Assembly: GCA_934045075.1 (NCBI GenBank)
Contig: OW203745.1
Location: forward strand, 15,620,768 to 15,684,767
From: Yponomeuta sedellus
Taxonomy: Eukaryota; Arthropoda; Insecta; Lepidoptera; Yponomeutidae
Direction of reading: 5' to 3'
DNA: 64,000 nt
The position numbers and the translations under genes are program-made. A model generated the notes under the pieces. The model did no database searches, was not told the origin of the DNA, and saw only the letters and a list, made by a program, of their open reading frames with translations. Positions within the stretch are counted from its first letter, which is position 1; each line of letters opens with the position of its first letter. This document shows positions 35,563-45,740 of this stretch, one piece after another.

Positions 35563-35902
35563 TATCAACCCTTGCATGTGCCCACTGCTGGGGCACGGCT
35601 CTCTTCAGGCAGGAAGGTTAGGCCGTACTCCACCACGGGGGCCAAGTCCGGGTAGGTGGAGAGTTGTAAGACAGTGTTGGGCCTTATTGTCCGAAGCTAT
35701 CAAGCCGCCCGTAAGGCCTCTGCCATGGCTTATCCGCTGTCATTACATGACAACGGCATAGCGTGCCACGGAAGCGCTCGGAAAAAATGCCACTAGCGGT
35801 AGTCACAGGACGGTCACCCATCCAGCACCTGACCGCGCCTGTTGTTGCTAATCTCAAGTGATTGATTCCAATTACTCGTTTCGACAAGGCCACGAGCGTT
35901 CT
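35563..35902 (-). repeat. 5S-derived SINE, near full length
   Basis: Reverse complement of the family: tail GATATCAACCCTTGCATGTG, head ending CTCAAGTGATTGATTCCAAT and GGCCACGAGCG. A- and C-box regions are present. Confidence 0.85.
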
Positions 35903-35909
35903 CTACACT

Positions 35910-36390
35910 CAGAGTGTTATTATTACATTGAGCAGTAAATTTAATATAAACATGACATTAATCTGTAACTTAGTTAATATTAACGTCACTGATCGCGTCT
36001 TGTAAATGCGATCAACTCCACACTAAATTAAACCGTGCAACTTAACCGTCAATCAGGCGAAGTTAACTTAATTAAAGCTGAGAACATTGAAAGGTACATT
36101 GTACAGGATGTTACAATAAAAATCTGGTCAAATTTTATATTTTAAAAACCTATTTAGAGGCTAAAAAAATCCACCGATTCATATTATATTTTAATTAAAA
36201 AAAATATTTGAGGTTCTTAAGGATTTGCATATTGAAAGTGGAGATGGTATACGATATTTTCATTATTTCAGTAACACACGCGGTGGAGGTACAGTCGACG
36301 GCATGGCAAGCTTTACATCAGTGCACTATACTTACCTACGGTGTGTATTTATGTGCTACTTGTTCGAGGTACACCTTTATCTATAACATA
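35910..36390. other. Intergenic DNA with a family A scrap
   Basis: 36143-36176 (TTTTAAAAACCTATTTAGAG, AATCCACC) is a minus-strand family A fragment. The remainder is unassigned. Confidence 0.45.
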
Positions 36391-36658
36391 TTTAACCCAC
36401 AAACCTATGTAGAGGTTAAAAATTCTGCCCATGCCGGGGCTCGAACCCGCGACCTCTGGCTAACCGTAACAGCGCTCTCCCAGTTGGGAGTTGAGCTAAC
36501 GGGCAAGTGCCGGCATCAGCGAAATTTAATGATATCGAACCTCTTTACAATATTCACTGTATTATTTACAGGCAGCGAGATCTGGCTGAAGTAATTTGAA
36601 TCACTTGCAGCCCCGAGTACCTAATTTCCAGTTAGGTTTTACATCGCAATGATATCAG
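36391..36658 (-). repeat. Old family A monomer
   Basis: Minus strand, from GATATCATTGCGATGTAAAA through the tRNA-like part (GCTCAACTCCCAACTGGGAG has an 8-bp insertion in the D loop; B box GGTTCGAGCCCC) to CCTCTACATAGGTTTG. It shows the upstream region reaches at least the GATATCGTTCCGATG segment, as in array units. Confidence 0.75.
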
Positions 36659-36698
36659 AAACAAGAAAACAGAAAATCTTTTTTCGGTTGTTGACCAT

Positions 36699-36806
36699 AC
36701 ATACATACATACATACATACATACACCCATACATACATACATACATACATACATACATACATACATACATACATACATACATACATACATACATACATAC
36801 ATACAT
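36699..36806. repeat. (CATA)n microsatellite, LINE tail
   Basis: About 26 CATA units with one CCCA variant, directly at the 3' end of the LINE fragment 36807-37092 (which reads leftward into it). Confidence 0.9.
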
Positions 36807-37092
36807 AACCTCACACCTGTATCCCAGAGGGGTAGGCAGAGACCAGGGATTGCCACTTGCCACGATCCTGACAGATCACCTTCGCTTCATCAACGTTCAT
36901 AAGCCGTTGCATGCACGCACGCCGGTTCCGGGTACTTTTTATCTTTCCCTTTGCTAATACATCCCCTATCTGGTCGATGTACGTCCGCCTGGGACGACCC
37001 TTATCAACCCTTCCACACACATTCGCAATATATATTTGTTTCGTCAATCTTTCTTCTTTCATCCTCTCCACATGTCCAAACCAACGCAACAT
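36807..37092 (-). pseudogene. LINE reverse-transcriptase C-terminal fragment
   Basis: Open frame MLRWFGHVERMKEERL, GRVDKGRPRRTYIDQIGD, TRNRRACMQRLMNVDEAK and DRGKWQSLVSAYPSG ends near 36811. This is the C-terminal end of a widespread arthropod LINE polymerase, 5'-truncated, followed on the minus strand by GGTTATG and (TATG)n. A second copy lies at 58089-58285. Confidence 0.85.
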
Positions 37093-37291
37093 TCCTTTCT
37101 CAATAAATTCTAGTCACTACATCCTCTTTCAGTCCACAACGTTCTCTAATCAGACTATTGGGTATCCTTTCATTCAAAGTAACACTACATAATTATACTT
37201 CTCAAGGACCTCATTTCTGGGTCTTACACAAAATGGCACTGCAAAATTTTGACAAAAAAAAAAGTCTTGTATTTGTCCAAAATATTTTTCA

Positions 37292-37297
37292 TTTATT
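37292..37297 (-). other. Candidate poly(A) signal of the transposase gene
   Basis: The minus strand reads AATAAA about 325 bases past the stop and about 55 bases inside the left end of the proposed element. Confidence 0.35.
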
Positions 37298-37622
37298 AGG
37301 TATTATCCAAAACAATAATATAGTAATACTAAACTAGATCGTTTCTCATACAATATAAAAATAAAGAGGTTTCTTAATTTTTAGCGGCCACCGAAGTGAC
37401 CGATGTGTCCAAAGAAAATAAACAGAATGAGATTCTAAAATGACGTTTAGTTATTAACATGATTAAAATAGCTTTTATATGCGTAACTTTTATAAGAAAT
37501 AACTTGAACAAATCAACTATACCTTAATATCAAATCAACAATAATGAATAAGACAAGATATAGCGGTCCAATGAAAAGATTTTTCATTGTCCACAGAAAA
37601 GAAGTGAAATTATGTAATATTT

Positions 37623-39980
37623 CTAATCAAAAATGTTTTCATCACTATCACTATCACAGAGGAAGTCACTATTAATGAAGTTTGTCAGTCGTGCTTTGCA
37701 TTTTTTAGGTGGTGAAAAGGAGGTAGAGCTATCCGAATTAATAGATATATTGTCAAAATTTAATCTCTTTTTTGGAGCAAGTGGTTGGCGTATATTTATG
37801 ATAGGATCCGGTGTTGGTGGTGTCCTTGGCCCAGTGATAGTCGAGGCATTTGGTGTTGCGGTGCCTGGTGTAGAAGCAGCAGGTGTAAAGCTTGGGAATG
37901 ATTGGCATGACACGGGTGATATAAGTCGACAGGGCGGAGAACCAGGTATAGATTGCACTGCTGTGCTAGGTGTAGAAGCAGCAGTTCTTGGTAAGGCTTG
38001 GGTCGATTCGGGGGTCAGTGGTATAGGCGGACTTAGTAGCGGAAGTTGTAATTCTGAGTCATTTGAGACTAATTGAACATGAATCTGTCCGATTCCGTAA
38101 TGTTGACAGTTAACATGAGCGGCACATAAAATGCAGCTCAATCTTCTGGCGTGAAGAATGTTTGGAATGTTGGCGCTCCATAAAAGCTGATGAATTTGTA
38201 AAGTTCCTTTGAAGGAACGAAGATGGTCTCCTGTTAAACTTTGTATTTCTGAGACATGCGCATCATCTATAGCGATAACTTGTACACCTCTGCAATTTAT
38301 CTTCAAGCAATCAATGAAACTAGCCATGTTGGATATATCTCTTCCATGAGCAACAGCTCTATCACACGTGCGTTTTATGCACCCACCCACACCGTCCGGT
38401 GCACCCTTACCATGTCCACTCTCACTGAAGTGCCATATTATCCTTTCTGCATTTGATACTTTGCTTATATAATTTACAAGCAAATGAAACATTGTTTTAT
38501 TTCGGTATTGCGTGGATGGGCCGTCACTGAGAATATGCAATTCATTCAAATTGGGAGTGAGAATTTTAATTTGTTCTAATACTGGTTTTAAATGGGTGCA
38601 AATAAGAACTGGGTCGTGTCTGAGGTTTTCTGATACCGTGCATATAGATTTTGTTTTTACCAGGTTGAGAGGAGGCTCAGCATCACTATGGTAGTAAACG
38701 CACGTGTGTAACGATAGTTGTGATTTCGATCCGCCAAAATGGGCTGACTGAATTTCAGTACCATATTTGCATCCATAGTTTTCTGAAAAATCTATATGGA
38801 GCAAGCCAACATCAGGGGACAGATTTTCTTTCACAAATCTAATGGCTTTATATTGGTTGTTGATATTTGCGATGTGCTGCAAAAATTTTGGTAAATTTGA
38901 ATGAAATAGTTTAACAAGGCAATCTCGCGTTGTTTTAACTTTTTCTTTTATTGTTTTTTTGCATATTTTTTCGGTGTTTTTTATCACAACAGTAAAATTT
39001 TTTGTAATCCACCTTTGATAAACAATAGTGTCACTTCCAATATATTCTTTTATATTAACTCTTTTATCTGAGCACTGTGTGCATTTACGCTCTAAGCAAG
39101 AAACGTTTAGAGTTTGGTTACAGCAAAGAGATCTTGCAACTTCGTTAGCAGAAGAATAGGGTAGTATTTTGGCTTGGCGTAAGGCTTGAACAATAAAATT
39201 ATTGTTGGTATGCAGAGCACAAAGACATGTATCTCTGGAAGCAGCTTTGGGAAACAATACCCAAAAAGGTCGATAACGCCGAAAAGTCTCATAGGAAACT
39301 TTAATACCCGTCTTTGTAATAAACGTCTTGTGCAGATTGAAAAGACTGTCGTTCAAAAAGCGTATTTGTTTTTTAACTTTCCGACGTGTAATTGTTTCCT
39401 TTTTGCCTGCTGTCAGCCTGCTGTTCTCGTCGTCAACTAAAAACTCTCTTATTTTGTCTTTGATCTTAATTTTAATCTCTGCGACAGGTTGCTTTTTCTT
39501 CATTAATTGAAGTCTCGAAACTCGCATCCTGTATTTGGCCAATTTTTTCTCCAAGTCAGCTAATCTTCTAGATAAACAAACATTTTTCATCTTCAATTGG
39601 CGTCTGTTTCTAGCACTTACTGCTTTTCCTGCAGAAATTCTTGAATGTGATGTGCTTGGACTAGACGGTGGAGTATTATTTTCCAATAGTTCTTGTGTTC
39701 GTCTGATCATTTTTTCTTTGTCTCGTTTAATTTGAGCTTTCTGCCGCCAAATTTTCCTTATTTGACGCTGTTCCCTAGGTGTAAAGTCTCTGATTGTTTT
39801 AATGAGACCATCTTCTTTCTTCTTCTTGTATCTTTCTCTGTCTTTTCTCCGTTTTTCTTCAAGAGCAGCAGCATCCAACTTCGCACGAGCTCGGCGCATA
39901 CTCAACTTTTTTTGCTCACGTCGTCTTTTTTTCTTTTCTTCGTCGCTTTGTTGTAGTCTAGACCTACTTGAACGAGGCAT
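37623..39980 (-). CDS. DDE-like transposase, 785 residues, intact
   Basis: The start chosen is MPRSSRSRLQQSDEEKKKRR. Ten more codons lie upstream in frame, but they precede TTATTTTGTTTCAG, a likely 3' splice site five bases before this ATG. Residues 1-170 are basic and coiled-coil-like (runs of K, R and E). About 231-303 hold RYRPFWVLFP and a Cys/His cluster (TCLCALHTNN, CLERKCTQC). The core has HIDFSENY (Asp about 397), LHILSDGPSTQYRNK (Asp about 486) and HFSESGHGKGAPDGVGG (Glu about 520), ordered like a DDE/D catalytic triad. A second Cys/His cluster (RLSCILCAAHVNC) lies near 613-627. The last 130 residues are rich in Ser, Thr and Pro and end acidic. Many insect and cnidarian uncharacterised proteins share the SDGPS and GHGKGAPDGVGG motifs; I do not know an accepted superfamily name. 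No internal stop or frameshift was seen, so it may be active or domesticated. Confidence 0.75.
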   Translation of the reverse strand: MPRSSRSRLQQSDEEKKKRRREQKKLSMRRARAKLDAAALEEKRRKDRERYKKKKEDGLIKTIRDFTPREQRQIRKIWRQKAQIKRDKEKMIRRTQELLENNTPPSSPSTSHSRISAGKAVSARNRRQLKMKNVCLSRRLADLEKKLAKYRMRVSRLQLMKKKQPVAEIKIKIKDKIREFLVDDENSRLTAGKKETITRRKVKKQIRFLNDSLFNLHKTFITKTGIKVSYETFRRYRPFWVLFPKAASRDTCLCALHTNNNFIVQALRQAKILPYSSANEVARSLCCNQTLNVSCLERKCTQCSDKRVNIKEYIGSDTIVYQRWITKNFTVVIKNTEKICKKTIKEKVKTTRDCLVKLFHSNLPKFLQHIANINNQYKAIRFVKENLSPDVGLLHIDFSENYGCKYGTEIQSAHFGGSKSQLSLHTCVYYHSDAEPPLNLVKTKSICTVSENLRHDPVLICTHLKPVLEQIKILTPNLNELHILSDGPSTQYRNKTMFHLLVNYISKVSNAERIIWHFSESGHGKGAPDGVGGCIKRTCDRAVAHGRDISNMASFIDCLKINCRGVQVIAIDDAHVSEIQSLTGDHLRSFKGTLQIHQLLWSANIPNILHARRLSCILCAAHVNCQHYGIGQIHVQLVSNDSELQLPLLSPPIPLTPESTQALPRTAASTPSTAVQSIPGSPPCRLISPVSCQSFPSFTPAASTPGTATPNASTITGPRTPPTPDPIINIRQPLAPKKRLNFDNISINSDSSTSFSPPKKCKARLTNFINSDFLCDSDSDENIFD

Positions 39981-39985
39981 TGTTG

Positions 39986-40456
39986 CTGAAACAAAATAAG
40001 CTTCATGCACATTTTCTCCACCAAAAAAGCGATACGAGCAGCAAGAGGAAATTAATAAGTCAAATAATATAATATGTTTAAGTAATTAAGAAATAATTAG
40101 TGACTAGCGATACACATACGTTTAACATACGAAAAACCGCCCCAACTAATTTCTAACCTTTCTTTGTTTTGCGCTGTATGCAAACCAATTCCAGTGATAA
40201 GAAGTTAGAAAAGTAATACAACCAGATATTAGCGTTACACTGCAATCATAATAAAGTTCTTTTCGGTGGACATAGGTCTTTCCATTGGACTTATGTGTCA
40301 ACCGAAAAGATGTCGACCGGAGAGACATTCCAGAAAAAACTAAGCAGGAATAATTTTATACGTCAAGGTTATAAAGTTTGGAGGTTAGTTTTAGAAATAA
40401 CTCCTTAAAATACAATGCGGCCATCTATTGATCAGTAAAATATAAATTCTACTTAC
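39986..40456 (-). other. Possible 5' UTR intron of the transposase gene
   Basis: Minus strand: donor TTGGTAAGTAG with GT at 40456, acceptor TTATTTTGTTTCAG ending at 39986. If used, the leader exon lies right of 40456, near the element's right end, and translation begins at the ATG at 39980. Confidence 0.4.
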
Positions 40457-40987
40457 CAAAATATATCAGGAACCGAAAAGAATCACTGATGTCTGACACA
40501 TTCACAAGGAACTCGATTATTTTGTATTATCAAATCTTTATGCACTTGTTGCCCATCTAACCTGCAGCGGCAAAAGACAGCTGCTCAGTGTTGCCAGTAT
40601 GAACTACGTTTGACCTATGGTAATTTTAGTAAATTATTTTTTGGTTAGTATTTTTGTGTCCACCGAAGAGATTCGTTTTCATATAACCAGTTGTTTATAA
40701 GCTCTGGTTTATGAATACAAAGGGGATGGATCTAAATAATGTCACAATACAATTCTCTACCTATTAACAAAGTATAACCATCAGCGATATCTCATAATAA
40801 TAGGTTGCAACTTAAAATTAAACTCTTTCAAACGTAGACACCGAGGATCTGAACAGTCCACCGAAGACACTTTTTGATACGAAAAAAATAGTTAACCTGA
40901 AAAAGATATAACAATATATTTAAAGCTGAGGGCTGTATCATTAAAATAGTCAGGGAATAGTGGAATAAAAATTATCAGTGCCAAAAT

Positions 40988-41627
40988 TTGTAAATGTTAT
41001 AATGTTATCAAAGATATTTGACCTGAACATGTCTATGTGTATGACCCTTCTACGGCATTAGTTGTTGAATAAAACAAATCTAAATTTTGCATTTTGCAAC
41101 CGTCGTTGGTGCCGACTGGGCGACGATACAATATTACAATATAAAATTTAGTATGTCCGCCTGGGATTTCCCTTATCAGCCCATAACACCCCGTGTATTA
41201 AACCTGAGTGAAATGTCATGAACGGAAGAGGTGTGGCAAGGGGCAGGCGGCCTTTCAAAGAAGACATTACCAATCCTGTGTGGCCGAAAATGATTAAGAC
41301 GTAATGGTAATAATAATGCGAAGAAAACATATTATTTATTTAAATTACGGGTCTACACTACAGGATGGGTTGGTATGTAGGCTCGGCTAAAATATCGATA
41401 TTTCTCTGTTAGTCTTTAAAATTTGCAGTTTTTTTCCGCTGCCATTTACTCCTCTACACTAGGGCCCAAAGGCAGCTTACATTTCGAAGACAGCAAACAG
41501 AATGTAAATTCTTTTATGTTAAAATATAGGAAATATAGGATGTTGATTTAGGAAATCTTTGTATATACTTATTTTTAAATGATTTGCTTCTGCTTTCTTT
41601 TTGTGTCTTGTAGCTCATGTTAATATT
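40988..41627. other. Intergenic DNA right of the transposon
   Basis: A minus-strand frame near 41148-41200 ends with NPRRTY, reminiscent of the LINE phrase GRPRRTYIDQ, but only six residues match. Nothing else was recognised. Confidence 0.35.
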
Positions 41628-41990
41628 CGATATCATGGATGTATGTCCCCACTCTTGGGGCACGGGTCTCTTCTTGCATCGCAGGAAGGTTAGGCCATAC
41701 TCCACCACGGGGGCCAAGTCCGGGTTGGTGGAGGATTGTAAGACAGTGACGGGCCTTACAGTCAGAAGTTATCAAGCCGCCCGTAAGGGCTCTCACAAGG
41801 CATTACGACTGTCATTACATGACAGCCGGCACTTACAGCTTAACGTGCCTTGCGAAGCACGGGAGCGCTCGGAAAAATGGCACTAGCGGTAGTAACGGGA
41901 CGGTCACCTATCCTGCAGCTGGCCGCGCCTGTTGTTGCTTAACTCAAGTGATTGATTCCAATCGCTCAGTTCGACTGGGCCACGAGCGCT
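41628..41990 (-). repeat. 5S-derived SINE, near full length
   Basis: Reverse complement from GATATCATGGATGTATGTCC to GGGCCACGAGCGC. Contains the reversed C box (GGTCACCTATCC) and A box (CGCGCCTGTTGTTGCTTAAC). Confidence 0.85.
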
Positions 41991-42710
41991 TGATATTAAT
42001 ATTGTGTTGTTAAATAAATATTTATCTAACTATCTGTCATATTTCTTCGTAAAGTAATCTAGCGTAGACGTGGACAAATATAGTTACCATCAATATTTCT
42101 AATCTCGGTAATTACTTCCCAAATAGATTTTATTTTGGAGTGTATATTTAAATACCATAGATTCAGAAGCATAAGCTCACGCCTGTATCCCAGGAAATAC
42201 CACCACTCTCTGCCACTATAAAGCTCTTTTTCTCCAGTAGCAAATCTGAAATTTTGTGCGAAAGTTCTAGTTCTAACAGTAAAGAATATAATTTTTTTTG
42301 TTACCGGTTTACGTAAAATGTACTTTTATTAAAATGTTACTAAAAATAAACAGAACTCAGATAAACTCCACTGATAGTCCACTATCTATTTTACTACGAT
42401 ACGATATTTTATCGACAAATGTTTTACTCCCACCCCTAACAGGGCGTAATTTTCGGAGAAAGGTGTCCGTCAAGCGGGCGGCTCTGATTCGACACGCAAT
42501 TGCCAAATGTGTGGTCTCCATTAAGGAAAACGGTGGAAAAAGATATTCGTGTGAACCTCATGAATAACGTTGTATCCGATCTACACTAAAATCTTGATGG
42601 GTTGAAAGCTACGGCTATGTTATAGTAGTTTACCCCCGGTTTCTGGTACATTAACAAGCCGGTGATCTAAGGTTTACAGCTGGCAGTTGGCCAACATTGG
42701 TTTGGTATCA
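41991..42710. other. Intergenic DNA with a LINE tail scrap
   Basis: CTCACGCCTGTATCCCAG at 42178 matches the LINE 3' end at 36807 and 58089. The rest shows nothing recognised. Confidence 0.4.
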
Positions 42711-43092
42711 ACCTTTGTATGTCCCCACTGCTGGGGCACGGGTCTCTTCCTGCATCGCAGGAAGGTTAGGCCATAGTCCACCACGGGAGCCAAGTCCAGG
42801 TTGGAGGACGGGTTGGCCAACGCGCATACGAAAAAAACATTTCACAGCTGTTAAAAGTACATTAACAGATTGTTAGAGTTCGAGAAGCTGGTCGTCAAAA
42901 TGACATGTATTTGGGCTATTCGTTTCAGGTATATCGAAGAACTAAACATTGGAAATGTGGTTTCGAGAAACGGAAAAAAATACACTAGCGATAGTCACGG
43001 GACGGTCACCTATCCTGCACCTGACCGCGACTATTGTTGCTTAACTCAAGTGATTGATTCCAACCACTCGATTCGACCAAGTCACGAGCGCT
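42711..43092 (-). repeat. 5S-derived SINE in two pieces
   Basis: 42711-42812 is the 3' end (reversed TATGTCCCCACTGCTGGGGC) and 42984-43092 is the 5S head (ACGGGACGGTCACCTATCCT, TGATTGATTCCAACC). The 170 bp between them is unrelated or deleted body. Confidence 0.7.
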
Positions 43093-43513
43093 TTTCGCTA
43101 CTTAACCGCTGTTAGACTCTTAAAAACTGGATGTAAGTTTAGGCCACGATTATTTGTAAAACTATCAAGCTTTATCCAGACAGATGGTCTATTTGATAGC
43201 GTACCAGCGATCGCTTCCAGTAATCGCTATCGATAATAACGGCGACAATGGACCCGGCGTGCGCGCACGGAATAAACTATCCGATGTGGGACAAATCATT
43301 TTGTAATTATGCGCATATGGCGGTAGCGTATCGGCAGAACGTTGGCCTTACATTTAAGAGGTTGTGGATTCGAACCAATTAAATTGTATACAACATTTTA
43401 AGTTTATAAAAAGTTAAGTAAGTTTAAAGAAAAAGGCTGGCTTGAAAGGGCATTTCACAAGTAACATTTATTAAAATGCGATTCCTTTAAAACACTCCTG
43501 AGATAGGCATGTA
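43093..43513. other. Intergenic DNA with a decayed tRNA-like piece
   Basis: 43318-43380 (GGCGGTAGCGTATCGGCAGA, GTTGTGGATTCGAACC) resembles a degenerate tRNA or SINE head. Otherwise unassigned. Confidence 0.4.
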
Positions 43514-43871
43514 GCGCTCGTGGCCTAGTGGAACCGAGTGATTGGAATCAATCACTAATGTTTAGCTCGGTCAGGTGCTGGGTTGACCATCTTGTGATAA
43601 CCGCTAGTGACATTTTTTCCGAGCGCTTCCGTGGTTCGCAAAGCACGTTAAGCCGTTGGCGCCGGCTATCATGTAATGGCAGCCGTTAAGCCATATCAGA
43701 GGCCTTATGGGCGGCTTGATAACTTCTGACAGTAAGGCCCGCCACTGTCTTACGAGTACAATCCTCCACCAACCCGGAGTTGGCCCCAGTGGTGGAGTAT
43801 GGCCTAGCCTTCCTGCGATGCACGAAGAGACCCGTGCCCCAGCAGTGGGGACACACAAAGCGTTGATATCA
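43514..43871 (+). repeat. 5S-derived SINE, near full length with A-box deletion
   Basis: GCTCGTGGCCTAGTGGAACC to GCGTTGATATC. About 20 bp of the A-box region is missing (AATGTTTAGCTCGGTCAGG), so Pol III use is doubtful. Confidence 0.8.
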
Positions 43872-44099
43872 TCATTATCAACACAATATTAGCAGAGATG
43901 AGGTTTGTTCAGTATATCAATTAACACTTAAGGTGTCGCCATAACGCACTGTATTGTAGCGGTAGAAACAAATAAACACCAACTATAATTTAGGTCAGAG
44001 CTTTCTTCAGAGTTAACATTTTTGTAAGGCATTGGGTATAATTGGTTCAATCGTCTCTTTCTAAGAGAAGGCTCCTGGGAACTGTTTCATGGAACTATA

Positions 44100-44232
44100 A
44101 TAATAATTCATGGTTTACCACAACAATTCGACGTACATTGCAAAGCCGTTCAACCCACCGATTTAAGTACGAAGACTTGGCGACGCAATGTACATCGAAC
44201 TGTCGTAAACAAACCATGAATTGTAGTTTTCT
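44100..44232. repeat. Foldback repeat with AATTCATGGTTT arms
   Basis: TAATTCATGGTTTAC...ACGTACATTGC is mirrored by GCAATGTACATC...AAACCATGAATTGTAG. The arms are imperfect. Confidence 0.55.
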
Positions 44233-44281
44233 TAAACGCGGCCCAGTAACTAAAGCAAACTAACCTCCAAGAGAGGCTCCC

Positions 44282-44537
44282 AACGGGTTCCGATCTGCAG
44301 TGGCAGTCACTCAACCGACTCCAGACCCAAGTAGGTCGCTGCAGAGAAAACCTAAGCAGATGGGGTTATATTGCACCAACGGAGGAGCAATGTGATTGTG
44401 GAGCCTCATCGCAATCCATGGTGCACCTGCTCCAATGCCCATTGTGCCCTCACACCTGCACTCTGGAGGACCTAATAGAGGCCAACGCTGCTGCAATTGC
44501 AGAAGCCAACTATTGGGCAGGAAAAATAGAAACTGGC
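44282..44537 (+). pseudogene. LINE ORF2 C-terminal fragment with Cys/His motif
   Basis: One frame reads LQWQSLNRLQTQVGRCREN, LSRWGYIAPTEEQCDCGA and SQSMVHLLQCPLCPHTC. This is the C-terminal phrase of Jockey/CR1-type LINE polymerases (LNRLRT...RC...W, then a C-x-C...H...C finger). Both ends are truncated. Confidence 0.75.
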
Positions 44538-44542
44538 TTTTT

Positions 44543-44640
44543 GTTCTTCTTCTTCAGGCTATATTAATCCACTGCTGGACATAGCCCTCCCCTAATGAGC
44601 GCCATAGCGCAAGGCTGTGCCATCATTGGGGGGTAATGCC
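44543..44640 (-). pseudogene. LINE tail fragment, (GAA)n family
   Basis: TTCTTCTTCTTCAGGCTATA, AGCCCTCCCCTAATGAGCGC: reverse complement of the 23652 element's end. Confidence 0.65.
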
Positions 44641-45190
44641 CTTTGAAACTGAATTAAAAAGTGAAAATTACTTTGCTAAATTCCGCCAAAAATCCCACAA
44701 GCACCATGCGGTTAGTTTATGCACCCCACTTCCTCTCACTTTTGCAAGCAGAACCAAGACACGAACACACCACCACCAACGCCAATACTTGTGTGAGAAA
44801 ACACGCGACGCGTTTCGCCTCTAACACGAGGCATCCTCAGGCTCACAAGTGCAAGTCAACTTGTCTCGGTGGTGTCTTGCTTCTGCTTGAAAAAGTGGGA
44901 TGGAGGGCGGTGCATTAACAAATGGTGCCCCCACATTGCCGTTAGAAAATGTTTGTAAACATTTACTAACAAATGTTGTCAATTGTTACATTTTGTTAGG
45001 AAATGTTACATGTTATTATAAGTGCTCCTACACTAAGAGAAAATGTTTACTAACATTTTATATCATTTAAATCTGGTGTTGGCTCGCAGTTTCAGTTAGC
45101 GTAGACATGAAAATGGAAGAGGATTTGCTCCTAAAGCACCCCGACTCACCGCATACCCCGCTATCACCTTTATAAATGCTTTACAAACAA

Positions 45191-45333
45191 AATCTATAAA
45201 ACCATGACCCAGGCACTACAGCGTCGGAGTGGTCCCTTCACCCATCTAGTGTGAGTGAAGATACCACTGGACGCTGTATAAATCATCTCATTAAGTAGAT
45301 GCAAAAAGGCCAATATTATTATTATATTATTAT
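45191..45333 (+). repeat. SINE family C2, 5'-truncated with (ATT)n tail
   Basis: ATCTATAAAACCATGACCCA, CACTACAGCGTCGGAGTGGT and GATGCAAAAAGGCCAATATT. Nearly identical to 28876-29020. Confidence 0.8.
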
Positions 45334-45431
45334 TACAAACAAAAGGTAACACATGTTTAATTTTGTTATAATTTGTTTTGTTATATTTTGTTAACTTAAC
45401 GTTTTAAACATTTTCTAAGATGAAACCATTT

Positions 45432-45584
45432 ATATACTATTTTAATTTTTAATGCATTAACCCGTGCTAAGGACAAATTTAAAAACCTATTTAGAGGCTA
45501 ACAATTTCACCCATGCTGGGATTCGAACCCGCAACCTCTGGCTATCCGTGAGGTTGCGGTTTTAGCCTCTAAATAGGTTTTTAA
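45432..45584 (-). mobile_element. Family A insertion, part-inverted, 12-bp duplication
   Basis: ATGAAACCATTT lies at 45420-45431 and 45585-45596. Left: minus-strand tail and tRNA-like part. Right: plus-strand GAGGTTGCGG...TTTTAGCCTCTAAATAGG. The two oppose each other. Confidence 0.85.
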
Positions 45585-45740
45585 ATGAAACCATTTTTTA
45601 ACATTTGTCTTTAAATGTTTGCTAACAAACGTTTACTAACGTTACGAAACATTTTCTGACGGCAATGTGGGATCACCTTAACCGCATGGTGCTTGTGGGA
45701 TTTTTGACGGAATTTAGCAAAGTAATTTTCACGTTTTAAT

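Larger units (their letters stand above)
37235..40982 (-). mobile_element. Candidate complete DNA transposon carrying a DDE-like transposase
   Basis: The transposase gene 37623-39980 is bounded by GGCACTG (37235-37241) and its reverse complement CAGTGCC (40976-40982). Each is flanked by AAAAT (37230-37234 and 40983-40987), a possible 5-bp target duplication. Weaker similarity continues inward (AAAATTTT against TAATTTTT). Between gene and ends are several copies of a motif close to GTCCACCGAAGA: 37387, 37589, 40259 (reversed), 40297, 40658 and 40857. Such clustered sites usually bind the transposase. The boundaries are inference, because the repeat is short and the duplication is A-rich. Confidence 0.5.
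44930..45671. mobile_element. Nested MITE with CCACATTGCCGTYAGAAAATG ends
   Basis: Left CCCACATTGCCGTTAGAAAA against right (reversed) CCCACATTGCCGTCAGAAAA. The interior is rich in variants of ACATTTACTAACAAATG. Target duplication was not resolved. Confidence 0.65.
44653..45740. mobile_element. Foldback element with nested MITE and SINEs
   Basis: The outer arms are ATTAAAAAGTGAAAATTACT...CACAAGCACCATGCGGTTAG and the mirror image ending TTTTCACGTTTTAAT. Inside lie a second inverted-repeat element (44930-45671), a C2 SINE (45191-45333) and a family A insertion (45432-45584), so four insertion events are layered. Confidence 0.75.

Noticed and set aside
37633..38076. 147-codon plus-strand frame
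   Set aside because: It lies antisense to the transposase C-terminus, where Ser/Thr/Pro-rich codons leave the opposite strand open.
42298..42567. 89-codon plus-strand frame as a small gene
   Set aside because: No recognisable domain, no splice or poly(A) context, surrounded by repeats.
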